A stretch of 64,000 nucleotides of DNA from Streptomyces alanosinicus (GCF_014650595.1 NZ_BMVG01000001.1:248001-312000), one strand, 5' to 3'. Positions 9,778 through 19,327 are shown, numbered from the stretch's first letter. Translations and numbers: made by a program. Notes: generated by a model from the letters alone, not told the origin.

Positions 9778-10341
9778 TCAGCCCGCGTCCGGAAGGTCCC
9801 CGCGTGCTCTCGGGCCGTCCCGGTCACCGGCGTCCTGGCGGGGCTGGGGCAGGACCGGCTGGAGGACGAGCATCCGCTCGACGATGCGCAGGAACATCGC
9901 CACGTCCCGTATCAGGTCGTCGGCGTCCCGCCGGCCGGCCGCGCCCTGGATGCCGGCCTCGGCACGGGCGCGGCGGGCGGCGCCCGAGGCGAACAGCGCG
10001 CTCCACTCGGTCAGTTCGGGGGCGATCTCGGGCAGTACGTCCCAGGCGCTGCGGATCCGGGCGCGGCGGCGCGGGTTGGTCTCGGGGCGGCCGAGGGCGG
10101 CGAGCACGGCGGCGGCGGTGCGCAGCGCGGCGAGGTGGGCCGTCGCATAGCGTTCGTTCGGCGTTTCCAGGACGGTGGCCTCCTCCAGTCCGGCGCGGGC
10201 CTGGGCGAGCAGGTCGAGGGCGGCGGGCGGGGCCGTGGCCCGGCGGAGCACGGGGTGCACATCGCTCGCCGGGCCGGTCAGTGAGGGGGCAGGGCCGGTG
10301 GCGCGGCGCCGACGGGCGGCGGCTGCGGAGGGATTGGCCAT
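9778..10341 (-). CDS. SAV_6107-family HEPN domain protein
   Basis: Helical protein of 187 residues of the family typified by S. avermitilis SAV_6107, annotated as a HEPN domain. The core starts near residue 40 (AALDLLAQARAGLEEAT) and contains RYATAH at residues 64-69, fitting the R-phi-x3-H motif of HEPN ribonucleases. N- and C-terminal ~35 residues are low complexity. The start is ATG 10341 with a strong AGGAGG. It is divergent from the ABC operon, sharing a 166-bp intergenic region with the TetR palindrome. No nucleotidyltransferase antitoxin gene is adjacent. Function is unknown; RNase activity is a hypothesis from the motif. Confidence 0.82.
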   Translation of the reverse strand: MANPSAAAARRRRATGPAPSLTGPASDVHPVLRRATAPPAALDLLAQARAGLEEATVLETPNERYATAHLAALRTAAAVLAALGRPETNPRRRARIRSAWDVLPEIAPELTEWSALFASGAARRARAEAGIQGAAGRRDADDLIRDVAMFLRIVERMLVLQPVLPQPRQDAGDRDGPRARGDLPDAG

Positions 10342-10431
10342 GACGAACCTCCTGTCGTCTGGGTGACGGCACAGGTGCCGTATGTGCCCATCGTGCGGTA
10401 TGGCACTGACAATCCGTTCTGACCTGGGGTT

Positions 10432-10461
10432 TTGCTTCGATCGTAGGTTCGGGCGTATTTT
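10432..10461 (+). promoter_or_regulatory. Candidate promoter of the ABC/YhgE/TetR operon
   Basis: TTGCTT at 10432-10437 and TATTTT at 10456-10461 with an 18-bp spacer. The -10 element lies inside the left arm of the 36-bp palindrome, so a bound repressor would block polymerase. Confidence 0.55.
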
Positions 10462-10489
10462 TGCACTGACCAGTCAGTGCAAAAATACG
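10454..10489. promoter_or_regulatory. 36-bp perfect palindromic operator (TetR type)
   Basis: Two perfect 17-bp arms (10454-10470 and 10473-10489) flank a CA centre. The inner part, GCACTGAC-CA-GTCAGTGC, with A/T-rich flanks looks like a TetR-family operator. It overlaps the candidate -10 and probable start site of the operon whose third gene encodes a TetR regulator (13439), the likely ligand. It also lies 113 bp upstream of the divergent HEPN gene, which may be co-regulated. Confidence 0.8.
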
Positions 10490-10507
10490 GATTCGGCAGG
10501 GGGGCTT

Positions 10508-11320
10508 GTGAACGGCATGGACGTCAGGGCCGAGGGCCTCGGGCTCAAGGGGCCGCGGGGGTGGGCCTTCCGGGGCATCACCCTCGACGCGGAGCCCGGC
10601 TCGCTCATCGCGATCGAGGGACCGTCCGGCTCCGGCCGCACCTCCCTGCTGCTCGCACTCACGGGACGGATGAAGCCCACCGAGGGAACCGCCGTCGTGG
10701 GCGGGTTCCCGCTCCCCCGGCACATGGCCCGGCTGCGCCGCGGCAGCGCCGTGGCCAACGTGGCCGGGGTGACCGATCTGGAACCCGCCCTGACCGTCGG
10801 CGAGCACCTGCGCGAACGCGCCCTGCTGCAGAGCCGCTTCGGCGAGTCCCTGCGCGGCCTGCTGCGCCCCCGCGCCCAGCGTGTGCACGAGGCACGGCTG
10901 CGCGTCGACGCGGCCCTGGCCGCCGCCGGACTGGACCCCGAGACGCTGCCCAAGGGCTCCCGGACGGCCGTGCGCGATCTGGAGCGGCCGCAGGAACTGC
11001 GACTGTCCATCGCCCTGGCCCTGCTCGGCCGGCCCGGACTGCTCGGCGTCGACGACCTCGACCTGAAGCTCTCGGACGCCGAGCGCGCCGAACTGTGGGA
11101 CCTGCTGCGCTCCCTCACGCGCGCGGGGACGACCGTGGCGGTCGTCTGCCGCACCGCCCCCGGTGACTGCCTTGTCGCCGCGACCGGGCCGCGGGGCGCA
11201 GAGGCCGGGCAGGCGGACGGGACGAACGAGACCGACAAGGCTGACAAGGCCGACGAGACCGACGAGGTCACGGGCAGCGAGAAGAGCGACCCGAAGGAGG
11301 GCGTCGATGCGCTCGCCTAG
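10508..11320 (+). CDS. ABC transporter ATP-binding protein
   Basis: Nucleotide-binding subunit, 270 residues from GTG 10508 (preceded by AGGGGGG; ATG 10517 is an alternative). The Walker A region is EGPSGSGRTSLLLALTGR: the usual GKS/T is GRT, so the P-loop lysine is Arg. The signature region is weak (ERPQELRLSIALALLGRPG instead of LSGGQ), and Walker B is LLGVDDLDL without the usual catalytic Glu. The last ~40 residues are Asp/Glu/Lys/Thr-rich. It overlaps the YhgE/Pip gene by 14 bp. Partner and context suggest an exporter or membrane-stress module; ATPase activity is doubtful given the degenerate motifs. Confidence 0.85.
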   Translation: MNGMDVRAEGLGLKGPRGWAFRGITLDAEPGSLIAIEGPSGSGRTSLLLALTGRMKPTEGTAVVGGFPLPRHMARLRRGSAVANVAGVTDLEPALTVGEHLRERALLQSRFGESLRGLLRPRAQRVHEARLRVDAALAAAGLDPETLPKGSRTAVRDLERPQELRLSIALALLGRPGLLGVDDLDLKLSDAERAELWDLLRSLTRAGTTVAVVCRTAPGDCLVAATGPRGAEAGQADGTNETDKADKADETDEVTGSEKSDPKEGVDALA

Positions 11321-13391
11321 GCTGGCCGCGCTCGAACTGAGGCGCTTCGGACGCGGCCGGCTGCCGCGCGCCGCCCTGGTCGCGCTGCTCGTGCTGCCAC
11401 TGCTCTACGGCGCCCTGTACCTGTGGTCCTTCTGGGACCCGTACGGCCGTCTGGACCGTATCCCGGTAGCGCTGGTGAACGACGACAAGGGCGCCACGGC
11501 GGCCGGCAAGAAGATCACCGCCGGCGACGACATCGTCGACGGGCTGCGCGACAGCCGGACCTTCGAGTGGCACGAGGTGAGCGACGCGGAGGCCCGCAAG
11601 GGCGTCGAGGACGGCACCTACTACCTGTCGCTGACCATGCCGGCCGACTTCAGCCGGCGGATCGCCTCCAGTTCCGGCGCCTCCCCGGAGACCGGCGCCC
11701 TGCGGGTGCGCACCAACGACGCGAACAACTACATCGTCGGCCAGATCTCCCGCACGGTCTTCAACGAGGTCCGCTCGGCCGCCTCCACCAAGGCCTCCCG
11801 CACCTTCCTCGACAAGATCTTCGTCTCGTTCTCCGGCATCCACGACAAGACCGTCACGGCCGCCGAGGGCGCCGACCGGCTGAGCACCGGCATCGGGAAG
11901 GCGGAGAAGGGCTCCAAGGACCTCGCCGACGGGCTGCGGGATGCCCGCGGCGGCAGCGGCAAGCTGGCCAAGGGCGTCAAGAAGCTGAACACGGGCGCCG
12001 GTGACCTCCAGGAGGGGTCCCGGCGGGTCGCCGACGGCACCCAGGCGCTCGCCGACAAGGTCAACGGCGTGTACGACAAGACCGGTCCGTTCCTGAAGGA
12101 CAACGAGAAGACCATCGGGGACACCGCGCGGCTGGTCGCCGACTCGTCCAAGACCGTCGACGACAATCTCGACGTCCTGGTGAAGCGCGCGCCGGGCGCC
12201 GCGAAGCTCGCTCACCTGAACGCCGGCGTCATGGACGACTTCTACAAGGCGCGCTGCGAGACGGCCACGATCCCCGACCCGAACTGCGCCGACTTCAAGC
12301 GGGCCAGGACGGCCGCCGCCGACGTGGCCACCGTGGCCGACGACCTCAACACGTTGATCGCCGACCAGGACGGCGACCTGAAGACGATGCGGGACAACCT
12401 CGGCGCCCTACGCGAGCAGGCCACCGCCCTCGAAGCACGCGCACCGCACCTGTACAAGGACGTCGACGGCGCCGTCAAGGAGATCAACGAGCTGAACACG
12501 GGCGCCCAGAAGGTCGCCGCCGGCGCCAAGAAACTGCACGCCGGGCTCGGTACGGCCCAGACCGGCGCCACCGCGTTGGACAAGGGCATCGGGACGGCCG
12601 CGTCGGGCGCCCAGACCCTGAACGGCGGCATGTACAAGCTGTCCGACGGCTCCGGGAAGCTCGCCGGCGGACTGCACGACGGCGCCAAGAAGATCCCGGA
12701 CTACGACAAGAAGGACCGCGACCAGCGCACCGACGTGATGGCCGACCCGGTCCAGCTGGCCTCCCACGATCTGCACAAGGCGCCGAACTACGGCACGGGT
12801 TTCGCCCCGTACTTCATCCCGCTGTCCCTGTGGGTCGGCGCGATGGTCGCCTACATGCTGATCCCGCCGCTCAACCGGCGTGCCCTGGCGGCCGGTTCGC
12901 CGGCCTGGCGGATCGCGCTCGCGGGCTGGCTGCCGGTGGCCGCGGTAGGTGTGCTCCAGGTGGGCGCCCTGATGGCCGTACTGCACTGGGCGATCGGTCT
13001 GCAGATGCTGCGGGCGGCCGGCACGATCGGTTTCCTGTGCCTGGTCACGGGCTGCTTCGCGGCGCTCGTGCAGTGGCTGAACGCCCGCTTCGGCGCGGCC
13101 GGCCGGATCCTGGTGCTCGCGCTGCTGATGCTCCAGCTGACCTCGGCGGGCGGCACATATCCCGTGCAGACCAGTCCGGGCTTCTTCAACGCGATCCACC
13201 CGTTCCTGCCGATGAGCTACATCGTGGAGGCGCTGCGCCGGCTGATCACGGGCGGCGGGCTCGGTCCGGTCTGGCAGGCGTGTGCCGTGCTGGCCGCGTT
13301 CACCGTGGGAGCGCTGGCCCTGACCGCGCTCGCGGCCCGGCGCCGCCAGGTGTGGACGCTGGACCGGCTGCACCCGGAGCTGAGCCTGTGA
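11307..13391 (+). CDS. YhgE/Pip-family membrane protein
   Basis: Product of 694 residues from ATG 11307 (GGAGG upstream). One membrane helix lies at ~17-40, followed by an extracytoplasmic region of ~480 residues. The helical middle has repeated G-x-x-x-L-x-x-G patterns (for example GADRLSTGIGKAEKGSKDLA), as in phage-infection protein and YhgE. A C-terminal block of five or six helices from ~residue 510 has ABC-2 permease character. It is encoded with an ATPase and a TetR regulator, the arrangement of an export or secretion system. The substrate is unknown. The region around 12190-12290 encodes two Cys residues, possibly a disulfide outside the membrane. Confidence 0.9.
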   Translation: MRSPRLAALELRRFGRGRLPRAALVALLVLPLLYGALYLWSFWDPYGRLDRIPVALVNDDKGATAAGKKITAGDDIVDGLRDSRTFEWHEVSDAEARKGVEDGTYYLSLTMPADFSRRIASSSGASPETGALRVRTNDANNYIVGQISRTVFNEVRSAASTKASRTFLDKIFVSFSGIHDKTVTAAEGADRLSTGIGKAEKGSKDLADGLRDARGGSGKLAKGVKKLNTGAGDLQEGSRRVADGTQALADKVNGVYDKTGPFLKDNEKTIGDTARLVADSSKTVDDNLDVLVKRAPGAAKLAHLNAGVMDDFYKARCETATIPDPNCADFKRARTAAADVATVADDLNTLIADQDGDLKTMRDNLGALREQATALEARAPHLYKDVDGAVKEINELNTGAQKVAAGAKKLHAGLGTAQTGATALDKGIGTAASGAQTLNGGMYKLSDGSGKLAGGLHDGAKKIPDYDKKDRDQRTDVMADPVQLASHDLHKAPNYGTGFAPYFIPLSLWVGAMVAYMLIPPLNRRALAAGSPAWRIALAGWLPVAAVGVLQVGALMAVLHWAIGLQMLRAAGTIGFLCLVTGCFAALVQWLNARFGAAGRILVLALLMLQLTSAGGTYPVQTSPGFFNAIHPFLPMSYIVEALRRLITGGGLGPVWQACAVLAAFTVGALALTALAARRRQVWTLDRLHPELSL

Positions 13392-13438
13392 CCCCCGGGC
13401 GGCCGACGCACGCGCGCGTACCTGTGAGAATCGGGACC

Positions 13439-14068
13439 ATGGAAAGCAGCAGCGCCAGGTCCGGCGGCAGCACGCGCCGTGAGGCCACCCGGCAGAAGCT
13501 CTACGAGGCGGCCGTCACGCTCATCGCCGAGCAGGGCTTCTCCGCGACCACGGTGGACGAGATCGCCGAGCGGGCAGGAGTCGCGAAGGGCACGGTCTAC
13601 TACAACTTCGCGAGCAAGTCGGTCCTCTTCGAGGAGCTGCTGCGGCACGGCGTGGGCCTGCTCACCGCCTCGCTGAAGGAGGCAGCGGAGCAGACCGCGC
13701 GCGCGGGCGGCAGCAAGGTGGACGCGCTGGACGCGATGGTCCGCGCGGGCCTGGTCTTCATCGACCGCTACCCGGCCTTCACCCAGCTGTACGTCGCCGA
13801 GCTGTGGCGCACCAACCGGGCCTGGCAGTCCACGCTGATGGTGGTCCGGCAGGAGGCCGTCGCCGTGGTGGAGGAGGTGCTGCGCGAGGGCGTGGCGGCC
13901 GGTGAGTTCAGCGACGAGATCGATGTGCAGCTGACGGCGGCCGCGCTGGTCGGCATGGTCCTGGTGGCCGCGCTGGACTGGAAGTCCTTCCAGCCGGAGC
14001 GCTCCCTGGACGACGTCCACTCGGCCCTGTCCCGGCTGCTGCAGGGACGGGTCAGCGGCAAGGGCTGA
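13439..14068 (+). CDS. TetR/AcrR-family transcriptional regulator
   Basis: Regulator of 209 residues from ATG 13439. The N-terminal helix-turn-helix is clear (ATTVDEIAERAGVAKGTVYY, then NFASKSVLFEELL, ~residues 37-65), and the C-terminal all-helical ligand domain is of usual length. No ribosome site is strong. It lies 48 bp after the YhgE/Pip gene and before a terminator, so it is probably the last gene of that operon. It is the obvious candidate to bind the 36-bp palindrome at 10454-10489, giving negative autoregulation. The effector is unknown. Confidence 0.93.
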   Translation: MESSSARSGGSTRREATRQKLYEAAVTLIAEQGFSATTVDEIAERAGVAKGTVYYNFASKSVLFEELLRHGVGLLTASLKEAAEQTARAGGSKVDALDAMVRAGLVFIDRYPAFTQLYVAELWRTNRAWQSTLMVVRQEAVAVVEEVLREGVAAGEFSDEIDVQLTAAALVGMVLVAALDWKSFQPERSLDDVHSALSRLLQGRVSGKG

Positions 14069-14087
14069 CAAGCCCGCAGACAGGGGA

Positions 14088-14119
14088 AAGGCGCCGGTCC
14101 GCTGCCGGACCGGCGCCTT
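14088..14119 (+). terminator. Terminator of the ABC/YhgE/TetR operon
   Basis: 13-bp perfect stem (14088-14100 and 14107-14119) with a 6-nt loop that can add one G-C pair, 20 bp after the TetR stop. Confidence 0.85.
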
Positions 14120-14431
14120 CCCGTTCCCCTTGTGATCCGTACGCCCCCGTACGGTTCTCCCCCGATGGTCCCCCGTGGGTGGTCGTTCCCCCGGGTCCCC
14201 CGACTCGCTTCCGCCGACTGATCGGCGGAAGGAGCGGCCAGGTGGCGGGCGCCGTTCCGCCGCCCCGTGCCGGCGGTGCCGGGCCGCGCCCCTTGCCGTG
14301 CCTCAACTGTCCCGTCCGCACAGGTCGTGGCCCATCCGCGCACATACTCATCTCGCCACCTAGGTACGGATACTCAGGCACCCGCGCGCGTGCCCGGCAC
14401 GGCGGCCCGTCACCTGGCTACGATCGCCTCC
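14120..14431. other. Intergenic region before the DUF4126 gene
   Basis: With the terminator before it, this forms a 363-bp gap. It is C-rich, with runs of CCCC. It holds a second hairpin (14208-14217 and 14222-14231, loop CTGA), a form common in Streptomyces intergenic DNA. I see no supported gene. The promoter of the DUF4126 gene should lie at the right end, but I cannot name its hexamers with confidence. Confidence 0.5.
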
Positions 14432-15034
14432 GTGTCCGTACTCCCCCTGGTCTTCACCAGCGGCTGGGCCAGCGGCATCAACGCCTACGCGGTGGTGCTG
14501 CTGCTCGGCGTGTTCGGCCTGACGGGCGTGAGCGACGACGTCCCGCAGACGCTGCAGCGGCCCGAGGTGCTGATCGTCGCCGGGCTGCTGTTCCTGTGCG
14601 AGGCGGTGGCCGACAAGATCCCGTACGTCGACTCGCTGTGGGACTCCGTGCACACGGTGATCCGGCCGCTCGCCGGTGCCTGGGTGGGCGCGCTGCTCGC
14701 CGGGCACAGCGGTTCGCTGCCGGACGTGGCGGCCGGTCTGATCGGCGGTTCGACGGCACTGGCCAGCCATACGGTGAAGGCCGGGACGCGGATGGCCGTC
14801 AACACCTCGCCGGAGCCGTTCAGCAATATCGTGCTGAGCTTCGCCGAGGACCTCGGCGTGGGCGGCGTCGTCTCGATCGCGATGTTCCACCCCGCGGCGG
14901 CGGCGATCATCGCGGCCGTGCTGCTGGCCGGCGGTCTGCTGGCGCTGGTGCTCCTCGTCTCGCGCATCCGGCGCTTCCTACGGCGCCGGGCACAGCGGCG
15001 CGAGGAGCGGCGGCTGGCCTCGCGCTCCCCCTGA
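14432..15034 (+). CDS. DUF4126 domain-containing membrane protein
   Basis: Product of 200 residues starting at GTG 14432 (VSVLPLVFTSGWASGINAYA). About five membrane helices are visible: residues 2-25, 43-62, a pair around 75-110, and 150-182. A strongly basic C-terminus follows (RIRRFLRRRAQRREERR). The motif SGWASGINAYAVVLLLGVFG is typical of DUF4126. Frames extend upstream, but the family N-terminus begins here. It is followed 47 bp later by the oxidoreductase gene on the same strand. Function is unknown. Confidence 0.88.
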   Translation: MSVLPLVFTSGWASGINAYAVVLLLGVFGLTGVSDDVPQTLQRPEVLIVAGLLFLCEAVADKIPYVDSLWDSVHTVIRPLAGAWVGALLAGHSGSLPDVAAGLIGGSTALASHTVKAGTRMAVNTSPEPFSNIVLSFAEDLGVGGVVSIAMFHPAAAAIIAAVLLAGGLLALVLLVSRIRRFLRRRAQRREERRLASRSP

Positions 15035-15081
15035 CCCGCCCGCGGGCCGGATTGTCAGTGGGGGTCGATAAAGTCGCAGGC

Positions 15082-16593
15082 ATGGCACGGATTGCGGTGA
15101 TCGGCGCCGGGATGGGCGCGATGGCGGCCGCTGCCCGGCTGGCCGTCGCGGGCCACCGGGTGGTGGTGTACGAGAGCACGGACACCTACGGCGGCGGGGT
15201 GCGCCGGTTCGAGCGGGACGGGTTCGGATTCGACACCGGTCCCGGACTGCTGACGCTGCCCGCCGTGTACCGCGATCTGTTCGTCAAGACCGGCAAGCAG
15301 CCGCTGGAGGACTGCGTCGAGCTGGTCCAGGTCGATCCGTCCGCGCGGCATGTCTTCGCGGACGGCACCGAGGTGACGCTGCCGAACGCCTCGCGCGCGG
15401 GTGTGGTCGCGGCCCTGGACGAGTCGCTGGGCGCGGGCGCGGGCGAGAGCTGGGGCGCGTTCCTGGTGCGGGCCCGGGAGGCCTGGGACCGCACCCGCAG
15501 GCCGCTGCTGGAGGAGCCGCTGTGGCCCAACTGGCAGGCGCTGGCGGGGAAGGAGCCGTATCCGGGCGTCCCGCAGCGGCGCCTGCTGCGCACCCGGTAT
15601 GCGCGCACCCTGTCCGAGATCGGCTCCTGGGAGCTGCGCGACGAGCGCCTCGCGGCCGTCCTGGACAGCTGTGCCCTCGCCCACGGCCTCGATCCGCGGA
15701 CCGCTCCGGCGAGCGCGGCCGTGCTGCCCTACATGGAGCACGCCTTCGGCACGTGGTATGTGCGCGGCGGTATCCGGGAGTTGGCGCGCGCGGTGTACGA
15801 GCGATGCCTTGAGCGGCGGGTCGAGTTCGTCTTCGGCGCGGAGGTCGTGCGCGTCCTGGACAAGGACGGGCGGGCCACGGGCGTGGAGCTGCGGGACGGC
15901 ACGGTGGCCGAGGCCGATCATGTCGTGGCGGACGTGGACCCGGCGCGCCTGAAGGCGCTGACGGACCGCCCGCTGGACAGGAACGGCGATGTCCGGGCCG
16001 ACCCGTTCATGACCCGGCCGGGGCGGTTCACCCTGCTGCTGGCCCTGCGCGGCGGGCGCGAGTCCGGTGCCGCGCACCGCACGGTCGTGCATACGCCGGA
16101 CCCGCCGTCCGAGCTGGACTTCCTGGCCACGGCGGAGGGAGATGTGCCGCCGCGGCCCACGGTGACCGTGCTGCGCCCCGACGACCCTGCGCTCAGACCG
16201 GACGACGGGCACGAGTCCATGGTGCTGTCCGCGGTGGTGCCGGGCGCCGCCGACTGGGACGAGGAGGGCATGGTCCGGGGGTACACGGAGCATCTCCTCG
16301 AAGCCGCCGGGGCCGCGATACCGGGTCTGCGGGAACGCATCCTGTGGCAGGAGGTGCGCACACCCGACGACACCGACGACGAGACGAGCGCGTTCCTCGG
16401 CGCGGTGCCGGCCCCGGCCCTCGCCGCCGGCCAGGGCCGTTTCCTGCACCCGGCGAACACCACGCGCCTGCCCGGTCTCTACCGGGTCGGCGGCTGGTCC
16501 CACCCCGGCGGCGGCCTGCCGCACGCGGGCATGTCGGGCGCGCTGGTGGCGGGGCTGATCGTGGAGGGCCCGGAGTTCCGCGGCTCCCAGTGA
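15082..16593 (+). CDS. CrtI-like (phytoene desaturase family) FAD oxidoreductase
   Basis: Product of 503 residues. The N-terminal dinucleotide fold is MARIAVIGAGMGAMAAAARL, with the expected acidic end at VVVYESTDTYGG. The C-terminal family motif is seen in LYRVGGWSHPGGGLPHAGMS, where CrtI enzymes bind FAD. No phytoene synthase, GGPP synthase or cyclase gene is nearby, so a carotenoid role is not supported and the substrate is unknown. Related proteins (CrtD-like, all-trans-retinol saturase type) also share this fold. It may be co-transcribed with the DUF4126 gene (47-bp gap). It converges on the tyrosine-rich membrane protein gene. Confidence 0.86.
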   Translation: MARIAVIGAGMGAMAAAARLAVAGHRVVVYESTDTYGGGVRRFERDGFGFDTGPGLLTLPAVYRDLFVKTGKQPLEDCVELVQVDPSARHVFADGTEVTLPNASRAGVVAALDESLGAGAGESWGAFLVRAREAWDRTRRPLLEEPLWPNWQALAGKEPYPGVPQRRLLRTRYARTLSEIGSWELRDERLAAVLDSCALAHGLDPRTAPASAAVLPYMEHAFGTWYVRGGIRELARAVYERCLERRVEFVFGAEVVRVLDKDGRATGVELRDGTVAEADHVVADVDPARLKALTDRPLDRNGDVRADPFMTRPGRFTLLLALRGGRESGAAHRTVVHTPDPPSELDFLATAEGDVPPRPTVTVLRPDDPALRPDDGHESMVLSAVVPGAADWDEEGMVRGYTEHLLEAAGAAIPGLRERILWQEVRTPDDTDDETSAFLGAVPAPALAAGQGRFLHPANTTRLPGLYRVGGWSHPGGGLPHAGMSGALVAGLIVEGPEFRGSQ

Positions 16594-16630
16594 GCCGGAC
16601 CGAGGCCCCAAAGAGCCTGGGCCGCCGGCC

Positions 16631-17584
16631 TCAGAAGCGGTACTGCTCGTCGTACCCGGCGCCGGGCTGCGGCTGCTGCTGAGCCTGGCCCTGCCCCTGG
16701 TACGGGTAGGGCTGTTCCTGCGGGAGTTCGCCGCCGTAGGTCTCGTCGGTGCGCTGCTGCGGCACCCACACCCCGCCGGCCGGGGTCTCGCCGTAGCCGC
16801 CGCCGGCGCCGGCGTACGGGTCCTGGGGGTAGCCCTGCTGGGCGTACTGCCCGGAGTAGCCGGTGTCGTACGAGGCGGCGCCGCCGTAGGGCTGGCTGCC
16901 GATGTAGGGGTCGGAGTAGTTGGCGTAGGCCTGCTGGCCCGTGGCGTCGTAGCCGTAGCCCTGCTGGCCGTAGCCCGAGTAGTCGTAGGCGTAGGCCTGC
17001 TGGCCGGGGTCCTGCTGCTGGGCCGCGGCCGCGTGGGTGGCGGTGTCGCCGTAGACGCCGTAGTTGCCGGTGTCCTCGGGCATGGGCTGCGGCTCGTAGA
17101 CGGCGGTGGTCTCGGCGGCGGTGGGGGCACCGGGGCGGGCCGGGGTGAAGACGTCGTCGCGGTCGTAGTCGTCGTAGTCACCGTGCGCCTGGCCGTAGAC
17201 GGCCTGGTCGGCGTCCCGGTCGTCGGCGGCGGCGTACTCCTGGTCCGCGGCCTCCGGCTGCGGGTCGTGCCGGTCCGTCTTGCCGCGGCGGCGCTTGCTG
17301 CCGGCTCCGCCGGCGGCGGCCTCGGCGTCCGGGCGCTTGACGGCCCAGCCGGCGGCGAAGCCGCGGCGGAACGACAGGGTGACGTAGGTCTGGCCCACCG
17401 CGAAGGCGATGGCGCCGACACCGATCACGATCACGGACGGCATCAGCACACCGACCACGACACCGAGGAAGCCGGCGAAGGCGAGCAGCCGCCAGCGCAG
17501 ACGCGCCTTGTACTGCAGCAGTACCTCGCCGAGCAGCCACAGTGCGACGACGCCGAACGCGATGTAGAGGACCGTCCAGCCCAT
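16631..17584 (-). CDS. Membrane protein with tyrosine/glutamine-rich low-complexity tail
   Basis: Product of 317 residues. The first ~75 residues contain two or three membrane helices (WTVLYIAFGVVALWLLGEVL; LLAFAGFLGVVVGVLMPSVI; then IGVGAIAFAVG), followed by a basic linker (SKRRRGKTDRH). From ~residue 105 to the end the chain is almost only Tyr, Gln, Gly, Ala, Asp and Pro, with recurring QAYAYDYSGYGQQGYGYDA-like stretches. This is prion-like in composition and probably cytoplasmic if there are three helices. ATG 17584 has GGAGAGGGG upstream. It lies 57 bp downstream of metF on the same strand. I do not recognise a functional family. Confidence 0.85.
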   Translation of the reverse strand: MGWTVLYIAFGVVALWLLGEVLLQYKARLRWRLLAFAGFLGVVVGVLMPSVIVIGVGAIAFAVGQTYVTLSFRRGFAAGWAVKRPDAEAAAGGAGSKRRRGKTDRHDPQPEAADQEYAAADDRDADQAVYGQAHGDYDDYDRDDVFTPARPGAPTAAETTAVYEPQPMPEDTGNYGVYGDTATHAAAAQQQDPGQQAYAYDYSGYGQQGYGYDATGQQAYANYSDPYIGSQPYGGAASYDTGYSGQYAQQGYPQDPYAGAGGGYGETPAGGVWVPQQRTDETYGGELPQEQPYPYQGQGQAQQQPQPGAGYDEQYRF

Positions 17585-17640
17585 GTACGCCCCTCTCCCA
17601 GTAACCGCTACGCAGTGTGTCGTATCGCGGTGCGGCCGGT

Positions 17641-18599
<959 letters not shown>

Positions 18600-18673
18600 C
18601 CGGATGCCGGTATTTTGTCCGGATTGTCGACTTGCTGTCCACCCCTTGGACACTTCCCCGGACGGAGAGCCGG

Positions 18674-19327
18674 TCAGGCCTGCCGCAGGCGCTTGGCGAA
18701 CTCGGCCGCGGCGGCACCCGGGTCATCGGCCTCGGTGATCGCGCGGACGACGACCACCCGGCGGGCGCCCGCCTCCAGCACCTCGTCGAGACGGCCGAGG
18801 TCGATGCCGCCGATCGCGAACCAGGGGCGGTCCGTGCCCAGGCCGGCCGTGTACCGGACCAGATCGAGGCCGGGCGCGTGGCGGCCGGGCTTGGTGGGCG
18901 TGGGCCAGCAGGGGCCGGTGCAGAAGTAGTCCACGCCGTCCTGCACGGCCGCCGCGGCCGCCTCGGACTCGGCGTGTGTGGAGCGGCCGATCAGCACCTC
19001 GTCGCCGAGGATCGCGCGGGCGGCGGGGACCGGCAGGTCGCCCTGGCCGAGGTGCAGCACATCGGCGCGGGCGGCGTGGGCGACGTCGGCGCGGTCGTTC
19101 ACCGCGAGGAGCTTGCCGTGCCGGGCGCAGGCGTCCGCGAAGACCTCCAGGTGGGCCAGCTCCTCGCCGGCCTCCAAGCCCTTGTCGCGCAGCTGCACGA
19201 TGTCGACACCGCCGGCCAGCACCGCGTCCAGGAACTCGGGAAGGTCACCCTGCCGGGTGCGCGCGTCCGTGCACAGGTACAGGCGGGCGTCGGCGAGCGC
19301 GGTGCGTGCGGTGGCGGTGTCGGACAT
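18674..19327 (-). CDS. thiE: Thiamine-phosphate synthase
   Basis: Joins HMP pyrophosphate with thiazole phosphate carboxylate to give thiamine monophosphate. The 217-residue TIM-barrel protein carries the expected elements: [10 protein letters not shown] near the start, [64 protein letters not shown] and [11 protein letters not shown] 19327 has GGGGGA upstream. It lies on the opposite strand from the thiOSG operon 2.4 kb away and has no TPP riboswitch of its own. It is spaced 92 bp from the Rv2175c-type gene, so the two may be co-transcribed. Confidence 0.96.
   Translation of the reverse strand: MSDTATARTALADARLYLCTDARTRQGDLPEFLDAVLAGGVDIVQLRDKGLEAGEELAHLEVFADACARHGKLLAVNDRADVAHAARADVLHLGQGDLPVPAARAILGDEVLIGRSTHAESEAAAAAVQDGVDYFCTGPCWPTPTKPGRHAPGLDLVRYTAGLGTDRPWFAIGGIDLGRLDEVLEAGARRVVVVRAITEADDPGAAAAEFAKRLRQA

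Noticed and set aside
15082..16593. Carotenoid biosynthesis cluster around the CrtI-like gene
   Set aside because: No phytoene synthase, prenyl-diphosphate synthase or cyclase is nearby; the neighbours are unrelated membrane and C1-metabolism genes.
16594..16632. Terminator between the CrtI-like gene and the tyrosine-rich protein gene
   Set aside because: Only a 6-8 bp GAGGCC/GGCCTC pairing with a 19-base loop is possible, too weak to call.
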